Below are positions 1-5,660 of a DNA stretch of 9,216 nt, one piece after another. A program made the translations under genes and the position numbers. The stretch is from Candidatus Glassbacteria bacterium RIFCSPLOWO2_12_FULL_58_11 (GTDB lineage Bacteria > Gemmatimonadota > Glassbacteria > GWA2-58-10), in assembly GCA_001780825.1 (NCBI GenBank), contig MFIX01000048.1, positions 1 through 9,216 of the forward strand, given 5' to 3'. The notes beneath the pieces are model-generated. The model ran no database searches and was not told the origin of the DNA. It worked only from the letters and a program-made list of their open reading frames with translations. Each line of letters opens with the position of its first letter. Position 1 is the first letter of the stretch.

Positions 1-1331
1 AAACATGCCGCGGCCAGCCCGCCGATCAGGGCCAGCCCGCCGATCACCAGCAGAGACGGGATGCTGACAGAGCTGTGCAGGAGTATCACGCCTTCCAGAC
101 CAGCCCGGTAAATCAAGAATTCGCTGATGAATCCATTGAGCGGAGGCAATCCGGAGATAGCTACCGCGCCGACCAGGAAGGTCAGACCGGTCCAGGGCAT
201 GAGCCGGTAAAGGCCCCCGAGAGAATCGATACTATGGTGTCCGACTGCGCGAAGCACCGCCCCGGCATTCAGGAAAAGCAGTCCTTTGAAAAGAGCGTGG
301 TTCAGCACATGCAGCAGGGCCCCGGAAAAGCCGGCGACAGCCAGCGGGACCGAGCCTGAATTCCAGCCGATAAGTCCCAGTCCCAAGCCAAGAAAGATAA
401 TGCCGATGTTCTCCACGCTGTGATAGGCCAGGAGGCGCTTCAGGTCGTGCTGCACCAGGGCGAACAACACGCCCAGAATACCGGAGCTGACCCCGATTCC
501 AACCAGGCACCAGCCCCACCACAGGGGCGGCTGGCCGAGGAAGATGATTGTACGGAGGAGGCCGTAGATCCCGGTCTTGATCATCACCCCGGACATCAGC
601 GCCGAGACATGGCTGGGCGCTGCCGGGTGAGCCTCCGGAAGCCAGACATGGAAGGGCACGATACCGGCCTTTGAGCCGAAGCCCACCAGAGCCAGCAGGA
701 AGAGCAGGCTGGCCGTTGAGGAGCCCAGGGCGGAAATCGCTGAGAAATGTTCGAACTCGTAAGAGCCGGCCTGTTGTCCGATAATGAGGAAAAATAAGAG
801 CAGAAAAGCCGTGCCGATGTGGGTCGCGATCAGATAGGTCCAACCGGCTTCCTGAACAAGAGTTTTTTCATACTCGAAAGTGACCAGGAAAAAGGAAGCC
901 ACTGCCATGACTTCCCAGCAGACAAGAAAGAGCACGGCGTTTCGCGCTGCGAACACCAGGGCCATGCTCGCTACTAAAGCATTATAAAAGAACCAGGCCT
1001 GGCCCGGTGCCTTAGCCGCTCCGAAGCCTGTCAGATATTCCCGGCCGTAGAGTGCGGCCAGTCCGGAGAGAATGAACAGGGCGAGCAGGAAAAAAGCGGA
1101 AAGCGGATCCATCCCGAGATGGAGAGAGCCTCCAGGAACAGACCAGGGCAGACACAGGTCCCAGGCTGATTCAGGCCGCAGGCCCTGAAAAGCGGCGACC
1201 AGACCGAACAGGCTTCCCAGAATCGCGCTCCATGCTCCCAGGCGCGAAGACCAGAGATTGGACCGAATTAAAGCCAAGGCTAAGGCTCCGCCGGCCAGAA
1301 AACAGAACAAAGCCGCCACAAAGAACCACAT
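1..1331 (-). CDS. hyfB: HyfB/HycC-like proton-conducting membrane subunit (hydrogenase-4 component B family), partial
   Basis: I read 443 codons in one minus-strand frame from ATG 1331-1329 to the window edge with no stop, so the 3' end is missing; family members usually have about 600-680 residues. The protein is almost entirely hydrophobic, with roughly a dozen membrane segments. It carries antiporter-like (complex I NuoL/M/N, Mrp, hydrogenase-4) hallmarks: MDPLSAFF at 74-81, the buried Glu of the CWEVMAVASFFLVTFE stretch (E140), the channel Lys of SKAGIVPFHVWLPEAHP (K221), a second Lys in VMIKTGIYG (K252), HALFKG at 345-350 and SGLPPLNGFISEF at 393-405. The wording is closest to HyfB/HycC rather than NuoL. 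By family it would translocate protons or Na+ in the inner membrane as part of a hydrogenase, formate-hydrogenlyase or related complex. The start lies 3 nt after the stop of the upstream regulator, so the two are surely co-transcribed. The partner subunits lie beyond the left edge, so the exact complex cannot be told. Confidence 0.88.
   Translation of the reverse strand, partial: MWFFVAALFCFLAGGALALALIRSNLWSSRLGAWSAILGSLFGLVAAFQGLRPESAWDLCLPWSVPGGSLHLGMDPLSAFFLLALFILSGLAALYGREYLTGFGAAKAPGQAWFFYNALVASMALVFAARNAVLFLVCWEVMAVASFFLVTFEYEKTLVQEAGWTYLIATHIGTAFLLLFFLIIGQQAGSYEFEHFSAISALGSSTASLLFLLALVGFGSKAGIVPFHVWLPEAHPAAPSHVSALMSGVMIKTGIYGLLRTIIFLGQPPLWWGWCLVGIGVSSGILGVLFALVQHDLKRLLAYHSVENIGIIFLGLGLGLIGWNSGSVPLAVAGFSGALLHVLNHALFKGLLFLNAGAVLRAVGHHSIDSLGGLYRLMPWTGLTFLVGAVAISGLPPLNGFISEFLIYRAGLEGVILLHSSVSIPSLLVIGGLALIGGLAAAC
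12..46. repeat. 18-nt tandem duplication inside the hyfB-like gene
   Basis: Two perfect 17-bp copies (12-28 and 30-46), period 18 nt. On the minus strand they encode the six-residue unit IGGLAL repeated in a membrane helix. The duplication keeps the frame, so it lengthens or registers a helix without breaking the gene. Confidence 0.7.
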
Positions 1332-1334
1332 CTA

Positions 1335-2042
1335 TTACACCGCGTCCCGTTTCTCGCCGTCCGGCGCTTTACTGGTCAACTGCTCATCCAGCCTCCGGGA
1401 TTCCCCGAGAATTTCCTCCCGGGTACCGGGGATAAGGATTACCTCTTTAAACTTTCGGTCGTGGATGGCATAAGACAGGCGTGAAAGCATTGCCAGGTGT
1501 CCGCGCACGGTGGGGCTCACCAGGGTGAACAATACGCGCACGGGTTGTTTGTCGATGGCGCCGAACTCCACGGGATGCTCCAGGAAGCTCAGGTTCATGG
1601 AGGGACGGGCCACGTGCAGCACCAACGGGCTTCTGGGATGCGGTATGGCGATCCCATCGCCCACCGCGGTTGAGCACATTTTCTCCCGTGCCATGATCAC
1701 CTGATAAAGGAAATTCCGGTCGACACCATCCGGAACGCGCATCGAGTCAACCACTTCACGGAGCACGCTTTCCTTGTCCCGGCCATCAACGCGGTAGAAA
1801 ATCCCACCGGCCTCCAGAGCGGCAACCAGTCCGGGAGTCTCCCCATTGGCCTCAGGCTCCTGAAAAATTTCCTCGGAGACCTTGATCTTGCGCCTGGTCA
1901 CCCATTCCAGCAATTCGGCGCGGTGAATCCGGTACTGATCCTGAACGCGGTAGGCCGGTATGGCTCCCTGCTTGATCCAGCGGTAGATGGTTTTCTCGGA
2001 TACATCCAGGATCCTGGCGACTTCGCGAACATTTAGTTGCAT
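1335..2042 (-). CDS. Helix-turn-helix / PTS EIIA (type 2) fusion regulator
   Basis: 235 aa from ATG 2042-2040. Residues 1-50 form an excisionase/MerR-like helix-turn-helix (VREVARILDVSEKTIYRWI, then a wing with YRVQDQYRIHR). After a short linker, residues about 70-220 match the fructose/mannitol-type EIIA domain, with the phospho-acceptor His in the motif GDGIAIPHPR (H135). No EIIB or EIIC part is present, so it is more likely a signal-responsive regulator of the PtsN kind than a sugar transporter subunit. By inference, DNA binding or partner contact changes with phosphorylation of H135 by HPr/NPr. An in-frame start exists 75 nt upstream (2117), but a good promoter overlaps that extension, the HTH begins right at residue 1, and GAGAG sits just upstream of 2042, so I prefer the shorter form. 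It is the first gene of the operon with the HyfB-like subunit. Confidence 0.9.
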   Translation of the reverse strand: MQLNVREVARILDVSEKTIYRWIKQGAIPAYRVQDQYRIHRAELLEWVTRRKIKVSEEIFQEPEANGETPGLVAALEAGGIFYRVDGRDKESVLREVVDSMRVPDGVDRNFLYQVIMAREKMCSTAVGDGIAIPHPRSPLVLHVARPSMNLSFLEHPVEFGAIDKQPVRVLFTLVSPTVRGHLAMLSRLSYAIHDRKFKEVILIPGTREEILGESRRLDEQLTSKAPDGEKRDAV

Positions 2043-2088
2043 TGCTCTCTCGGATTCATTTTGATTCCACATTGACATTAAAGGACAT

Positions 2089-2117
2089 AAACTAACATTG
2101 TTCGCTACATTTGTCAA
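2089..2117 (-). promoter_or_regulatory. Sigma70-like promoter of the HTH-EIIA / hyfB operon
   Basis: On the minus strand a perfect TTGACA (2117-2112) is followed after 17 nt by TAGTTT (2094-2089), preceded by TGT as in an extended -10. The -10 is weak (3 of 6). The leader to the start codon at 2042 would be roughly 40 nt. It lies within the longer possible reading frame, which argues for the shorter start. Confidence 0.45.
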
Positions 2118-2250
2118 AATTCTTTCGACGGGGAGATTTGTGACTTCAATTCCCCATCTCTGCCATCTCGGAATTTCGCAAATTATACAAACGAGTCGGA
2201 ATCTGCTGATCCGGTATTAGCTTTGGCCGACCCTCAGGACTGTCCTCGAG

Positions 2251-2598
2251 ATGGGTGGCGCATTCCAGGGCGATTCGATGTTTATCGCGCCGTATGTTAC
2301 AGCCTGCTGGCCGCACCCGGTGGACTCCTACGAGTTCTATGCAATCCTGTACGATAGTGTAGCGGCATATGAGGACAGAGATGAAATCTCGGCCCTGGTG
2401 GCAACGCTCTCCTTCGACATCGTCAAGCAAATCCAAGAGGTAGGCAAGTGGGAAGATCCATTCATGAGGGTAAGGCTTCACGATGGCCGGGAGGCTTACG
2501 TTGAGCGAAGGAAAGCCCGTCATGCAATAGACTACAGGGCATATTTCGTAAGACGGGATTGCGTCTGGTTAATGCGGTACTTTATCGACGCCGACTGA
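2251..2598 (+). CDS. SH3-like domain protein, C-terminal piece (probably 5'-truncated)
   Basis: 115 aa from ATG 2251. Two parts recall bacterial SH3-like hypothetical proteins of a few hundred residues: MFIAPYVTACWP plus DSYEFYAIL near the N-terminus, then a C-terminal signature of MRVRLHDGREAYV followed by IDYRAYFVRRD and WLMRYFIDAD (family pattern: W-V-x-L-x-DGRxGYV, SPIDYRA-F-x-RR-x-G-W-x-x-T-x-F-V-A-G-D). This is a recognition from memory of that pattern, not a search. Family-like sequence seems to begin a few codons before the ATG (WPTLRTVLEM), but an in-frame TAG at 2218-2220 closes the frame and nothing family-like precedes it. The only SD-like element is AGGA at 2236-2239. I read it as a remnant that has lost its N-terminal half and any signal peptide. 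It could still be a short expressed protein. Confidence 0.5.
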   Translation: MGGAFQGDSMFIAPYVTACWPHPVDSYEFYAILYDSVAAYEDRDEISALVATLSFDIVKQIQEVGKWEDPFMRVRLHDGREAYVERRKARHAIDYRAYFVRRDCVWLMRYFIDAD

Positions 2599-2625
2599 TA
2601 CAGAAGTTTGGCTGTTCTTGCAGTT

Positions 2626-2727
2626 TCATCTGGAATGAATAACAATGGCAGGGAATATCTCCTCGATCTTCGCCAGATGATCTTTAACCCAATCCGGCAG
2701 ACAAAAGGCGATTTTCTGTAATTCCAT
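2626..2727 (-). CDS. Short ORF of 33 aa with strong upstream SD; possibly the N-terminus of a decayed gene
   Basis: ATG 2727-2725, stop TGA 2628-2626. A perfect AGGAGG (2746-2741) lies 13 nt upstream of the ATG, longer than ideal spacing. The peptide begins MELQKIAFCLPDWVKDHL and continues through AKIEEIFPA to IVIHSR. The LPDWVKDHL...FP pattern faintly recalls the first residues of some nucleoside deaminases, just before their RM-x-x-x-I helix, but no zinc-binding motif follows, so that idea stays weak. It may be the 5' stump of a truncated gene, matching the other fragments nearby, or a chance ORF behind an SD-like run. Confidence 0.25.
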   Translation of the reverse strand: MELQKIAFCLPDWVKDHLAKIEEIFPAIVIHSR

Positions 2728-2894
2728 TTTAAGGTCGATTCCTCCTGTTTTTAATATAATCGCTATTTCTCAGATCACAATCAAGCTGACTTTCTCCAGA
2801 ACAAAATATCATAGCGGTAAAGCCGGTTCCTTTTTCCCGCCGAAGGTGCCGCCCGCCTCCCTATCCACCCTGCATCTTACTGTTTCCTCCAGTG

Positions 2895-2927
2895 GGAAAG
2901 CCTTGACGGCTTTCCATTTTATTTTTT
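2895..2927. terminator. Hairpin with T-tract next to the deacetylase-like 3' end
   Basis: A perfect 8-bp stem GGAAAGCC/GGCTTTCC (2895-2902 and 2908-2915) with a 5-nt loop is followed on the plus strand by ATTTTATTTTTT (2916-2927). The T-tract orientation fits plus-strand termination, although the nearest plus gene ends 300 nt upstream. On the minus strand the hairpin directly follows the TAA of the deacetylase-like remnant (2921-2919), but no U-run follows it in that direction. It may once have served the minus-strand gene. Confidence 0.5.
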
Positions 2928-3233
2928 CCGCTGGCGGATGATATACTCCGAGACCTCCAGCACGGTTGCCGGCCAGATTCCGTTTGCGGGTTCCGTCATG
3001 TATTTGCAGAGCTTCTCCAGCTCCGCTGATAGTGTCGTCTGGTCGGTGCTGGTGGAGTCAATGTCGTGGCCCGCGAAAACCAGCCAGTAGCTTTCCGCAG
3101 CTGCCTGGTCCACCTGCTTTTTCATCTCTTCAAAGGTCAACTGGTCAATCTTCATGCCCAGGACCTGGGCCAGGTCGCAGAAGGCCGGATTGTTCGCGTA
3201 CTCGTCCAGCCAGCCCCGGCCGGATCGATATCC
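2919..3233 (-). pseudogene. Polysaccharide deacetylase-like protein, C-terminal remnant
   Basis: Minus-strand frame open from just after a TAA (3236-3234) to TAA 2921-2919, 104 aa. The translation begins GYRSGRGWLDEYANNP, continues FCDLAQVLGMKID, then has a helix FEEMKKQVDQAAAE, the strand motif YWLVFAGHDID and an ending IWPATVLEVSEYI. The GRGW...CDLAQ...WLVF-x-GH-D...W-x-x-T-x-x-E-V-x-x-Y-I order resembles the C-terminal half of NodB-fold polysaccharide deacetylase-like proteins, from memory of the family. The N-terminal metal-binding Asp and HxxxH motifs are absent. It overlaps the end of the GH3 frame by about 80 nt in another frame, and family sequence of both proteins meets near 3205-3233. 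A Met codon at 3155 could start a 78-aa product, but it is internal to the homologous stretch and has no good SD. Confidence 0.55.
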
Positions 3234-3502
3234 TTAACCAGCGTGCCGAGCGTCCATTTCTCGGCGGAGGCCATCCTCTGCTCTTTAGTGTCCCCGAATT
3301 CCGCATGGCTGGGAATTGTCACATTAAGCTGGCCGATCTTTTCCGAGAGGGTCATCCGGGAGAGAAGGTCGGCGACGCGCTTTTCGACAGGCTGGGAAGC
3401 ATCCTTGTACAGCAGCGCCGGTTTCTGTCCGGACCCGCAACCGGCCAGATTAATGAGAATTAAGGCGGCCAAGGCTTTGCCGCCGGTTTTACTTGCGCGC
3501 AT
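3152..3502 (-). pseudogene. GH3 beta-glucosidase-type lipoprotein, N-terminal remnant
   Basis: ATG 3502-3500 follows an excellent SD (GGGGGAGG, 7 nt away). Residues 1-22 are a lipoprotein signal peptide: basic start MRASKTGGK, hydrophobic core, lipobox LAGC with lipidated Cys at 22. Then comes the classic GH3 opening: KDASQPVEKRVADLLSRM followed by TLSEKIGQLN. The GH3-like text continues to about TLGTLVKDIDPAG (near 3215). From there the frame becomes unrelated (GWTSTRTIRPSATW) and stops at 3152, while the deacetylase-like frame takes over. A full GH3 enzyme has 700 or more residues, with the catalytic Asp near residue 250-300, so this 116-aa product cannot be active. It starts about 90 nt after the aminotransferase stop on the same strand. 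Intact signals at the start and a broken body indicate a deletion, or an assembly join. Confidence 0.7.
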
Positions 3503-3518
3503 GGCTGCGCCTCCCCCT

Positions 3519-3545
3519 CGAAATTTCGTAGCCGGGTGTCCCGGC
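3519..3545. repeat. Two palindromes ahead of the GH3 remnant
   Basis: CGAAATTTCG (3519-3528) is a perfect 10-bp palindrome. GCCGGG/CCCGGC (3531-3536 and 3540-3545) is a 6-bp stem with a 3-nt loop. They lie between the aminotransferase stop and the GH3 SD. No T-run follows, so this is not a standard terminator; an operator or mRNA-processing hairpin is possible. Confidence 0.4.
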
Positions 3546-3592
3546 ATTTTGTTTACGGAAGAAATTGTCTGCCGCGACCGGGCGGTAATAAG

Positions 3593-4780
3593 CTATTCCT
3601 TACAGGCCCTGATAAAGCTTTCCGCTTTTTGCCGGATTTCGGCATCGCTCGAATTAATATTGATGCCGAACGCGGCGCCCAGCCCAGCATCCACAACACC
3701 CACACTGATATTTATGGCCCGGCTGAGAATATTATCTGTCCGCGGATAGGCGCCTTTTCCGTACGGCTGACCGGCTTCCTTAAGGTAACGGTTGACATGC
3801 TCCATATTGGCGTAAACGTGCCATCCGCTTTGGTCCACGGTGGTCGTGCCCAGGGTCCGGGCGACACGGCCGGCCTTCTCCGCGCTGTCGAACAGGACCG
3901 TACACAGCGTAGCGCACTCGCCGGCCGGATCGGGAAGCGTACGGAACGAGACCCCCGGCACATTGGCAATGGACTGCTTAAATTTTGTTTTTTTGGAGCG
4001 CAGGGTCTCCAATATGCGATCCAGTTTCCGCAACTGCGCCAGGGCCACGGCGCCTGACAGCTCATTCACCCTGAAGTTCAGCCCGAGAATACTGCGCCGG
4101 CCGACTTGCACGCCGGCCCGGTTGGGCGTATGTCCCTGGTCGTGCAGCGCGAAGGCGCGGGTGTACAGTCCTTTATCATCTGTCACGATCATGCCGCCGT
4201 CGCCGGTGGTGATCGTTTTAAAAATGTTCAGGGAAAATGCGCCCATCCGGCCGATGGTCCCGAGCTTTTTCCCCTTGTACGAGCCACCTGCGGCCTGGCA
4301 GGCGTCTTCCAGCACAAGCAGGCCGTGCCTGCCGGCTATGTCCATTATTGCATCCATCCGGCAGGGATTGCCGAGCATGTGGACCGGCACGATCGCCTTT
4401 GTTTTCGAGGTGATCTTCGTCTCGACAGCTTCCGGGTCCAGGGTCAGGCTTTCATCGATTTCGCACAGCACGGGTACCGCGCCGGCGAATATCGCGGAGC
4501 TGTAAGTGGCGACAAAGGTATAGGCCGGAACAATGACCTCATCACCCGGCTGTATTCCCAGCGCCAGCAGGGAGACCAGCAGCGATCCGCTTCCCGAGCT
4601 GGTGGCCAGTGCATAGCCGGCCCCGCAGTACTCCGCGAACTCTTTTTCCAGAGTATAAACTTTCTGCTTGAAATTCTTGTCGCTCAGATCGCCGTAACGG
4701 AACAGATACCTGGATTGCAGCACCTCCAGGACTTCTTTTATTTCTTCTTCTCCGATTAAATACGCGCCCGGTCCCGGCAT
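3593..4780 (-). CDS. DegT/DnrJ/EryC1/StrS family PLP-dependent aminotransferase
   Basis: 395 aa from ATG 4780-4778, chosen because AAGGAG sits 8 nt upstream and family members begin near MPGPGAYLIGEEE; an in-frame ATG at 4825 has no such support. The fold type I PLP enzyme shows the glycine/serine-rich phosphate-binding run ATSSGSGSLL (residues 59-68), PGDEVIVPAYTFVAT, the PLP-pyridine Asp in LEDACQAAGG (D159) and the Schiff-base Lys in FSLNIFKTITTGDGG (K188). The substrate-binding end FRVNELSGAVALAQL is also present. Length is normal and all key residues are there, so it should be active. Family members transfer an amino group, usually from Glu or Gln, to a keto-sugar, typically nucleotide-linked; the substrate here is unknown. 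It heads a minus-strand unit that continues into the GH3 remnant and is divergent to the Gfo/Idh oxidoreductase across 880 nt, a pairing that suggests amino-sugar or sugar metabolism. Confidence 0.93.
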   Translation of the reverse strand: MPGPGAYLIGEEEIKEVLEVLQSRYLFRYGDLSDKNFKQKVYTLEKEFAEYCGAGYALATSSGSGSLLVSLLALGIQPGDEVIVPAYTFVATYSSAIFAGAVPVLCEIDESLTLDPEAVETKITSKTKAIVPVHMLGNPCRMDAIMDIAGRHGLLVLEDACQAAGGSYKGKKLGTIGRMGAFSLNIFKTITTGDGGMIVTDDKGLYTRAFALHDQGHTPNRAGVQVGRRSILGLNFRVNELSGAVALAQLRKLDRILETLRSKKTKFKQSIANVPGVSFRTLPDPAGECATLCTVLFDSAEKAGRVARTLGTTTVDQSGWHVYANMEHVNRYLKEAGQPYGKGAYPRTDNILSRAINISVGVVDAGLGAAFGININSSDAEIRQKAESFIRACKE

Positions 4781-4953
4781 GGCGCACTCTCCTTCCGAAA
4801 ATTGCTTTGCAGTATCCGATGGCAATTCTCAATTAAAAAACTCGAAATTGGATAGTCTGTGCATTCGGCAGATGATGGATTGATTATTACAAGTAAAATT
4901 ATTCACTGGAAGATCTTGATCTGCCTCCCCTTTTGGGGTCTGGACACAGGAAT

Positions 4954-4984
4954 TGTATCCGGCGCTGAATTCTCCCCGGATACA
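4954..4984. repeat. 9-bp inverted repeat with 13-nt loop
   Basis: TGTATCCGG (4954-4962) and CCGGATACA (4976-4984) are perfect reverse complements. A shorter CCCC-TTTT-GGGG hairpin (4927-4938) and AGATC-TT-GATCT (4911-4922) lie just to the left. It lies in the far leader of the aminotransferase, and could be an operator or RNA hairpin. Confidence 0.5.
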
Positions 4985-5151
4985 CGTTATGGGCCAGGCC
5001 AGCGGAAAATTTAAAGGCAATAACCGAATTCCGAAACGGCGGAGAAGGCTCCGGGTCAAGAGGAATGGGGACATTGCGGGGTATGCAAGAACTCCCGCTG
5101 CTTTTCCGTTATCGCAAAGTTGAATTTTGCACTTGGGTTGTCAATTCCTGC

Positions 5152-5180
5152 CGGGCGGCCGAAACACGGCAACCGTCCCG
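5152..5180. repeat. Nested GC-rich stem-loop
   Basis: CGGGCGG (5152-5158) pairs with CCG plus CCCG (5173-5180, one bulged T). Inside it CCG/CGG (5159-5161 and 5167-5169) closes an AAACA loop. In a stretch without a gene, such nested pairing is suggestive of structured RNA but could be chance. Confidence 0.35.
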
Positions 5181-5304
5181 CCTGATTACAGCCATTCAGC
5201 CGGGCCTATTACTTTGTTCCAGCACCTATCAAATTAAACCTGCAAAAACAGCGGCGCAATGTCCTCCTCAACATCATTTCCCCCGTGGGTCTCTCCCTTG
5301 CATG

Positions 5305-5345
5305 TACCGGCCTACTGCCGGTAAGCGGCCCCAGCGTTATTGGGG
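5305..5345. repeat. Two consecutive hairpins
   Basis: TACCGGC/GCCGGTA (5305-5311 and 5317-5323, 5-nt loop, perfect 7 bp) is followed 5 nt later by CCCCA/TGGGG (5329-5333 and 5341-5345, 7-nt loop). No T-run follows the second on the plus strand (GAAAA does), so a simple terminator is unlikely. Confidence 0.4.
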
Positions 5346-5496
5346 GAAAATGTCATATTGCGTACACACTTCGATGGATGGCAGCCGGCCGGAGAATGCT
5401 TCTGTGGATGTGCGGATAACATGGAACGGAAAAGCAAAAAAATTCAGTTGCAATTACAAAGTACTGGAACTAAATATTCAACTTCGATTCTCCCGC

Positions 5497-5508
5497 TTGT
5501 TCGAACAA
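5497..5508. promoter_or_regulatory. Perfect 12-bp palindrome, possible operator
   Basis: TTGTTCGAACAA reads the same on both strands. It lies in the AT-rich part about 150 nt before the Gfo/Idh start, where a regulator could act. The protein that would bind it is unknown. Confidence 0.35.
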
Positions 5509-5587
5509 ATTAAGCTTAGCCATTTTTCCCAGAATTTACAGAATGACCATGTCCTCTGGATGTATGAAGCAACTTTTATAGCGTGAC

Positions 5588-5617
5588 TTGAAGTGAGCCA
5601 GCCCGGATGCGCTTCAA
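5588..5617. repeat. Inverted repeat in the Gfo/Idh leader
   Basis: TTGAAG (5588-5593) and CTTCAA (5612-5617) are reverse complements, extended by a G-T wobble and a G-C pair to an 8-bp stem with a 14-nt loop. It ends about 30 nt before the Gfo/Idh SD, placing it in the likely 5' leader. Confidence 0.3.
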
Positions 5618-5660
5618 AACTGAAACTCTATAGCCCGCCTCGGACAAAAGGAGGAAATTC

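Larger units (their letters stand above)
4781..5660. other. 880-nt divergent intergenic region, no confident gene
   Basis: It separates the aminotransferase (minus) from the Gfo/Idh gene (plus). An open frame of 173 codons (5065-5586, plus) and one of 81 codons (5074-4829, minus) exist, but neither shows recognisable motifs, a good SD or the GC-rich third positions of the neighbours, so I treat both as chance. It is more AT-rich than the genes, notably 4836-4910 and 5420-5580, where promoters for both directions would be expected, yet no clean -35/-10 pair stands out. Several hairpin-forming repeats are listed separately. Confidence 0.6.

Noticed and set aside
232..843. 203-codon minus-strand open frame
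   Set aside because: It lies in a different frame of the same strand as the HyfB-like gene, whose frame has clear family motifs throughout; the product is Arg/Pro/Gly-rich without motifs.
2146..2523. 125-codon minus-strand open frame
   Set aside because: Antisense to the SH3-like fragment, which shows family-like motifs in the plus frame.
3066..3749. 227-codon plus-strand open frame
   Set aside because: Antisense to the GH3/deacetylase chimera and to the aminotransferase 3' end; no motifs.
4829..5074. 81-codon minus-strand open frame upstream of the aminotransferase
   Set aside because: No motif, no SD and AT-rich leader-like composition; probably the 5' leader.
5305..5345. Tandem hairpins as a rho-independent terminator
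   Set aside because: No T-run follows on the plus strand, and no gene ends just before it on either strand.
5065..5586. 173-codon plus-strand open frame in the divergent spacer
   Set aside because: Codon third positions are not GC-biased as in the neighbours, there is no good SD and no recognisable domain; it is kept as part of the gene-free region, with some doubt.
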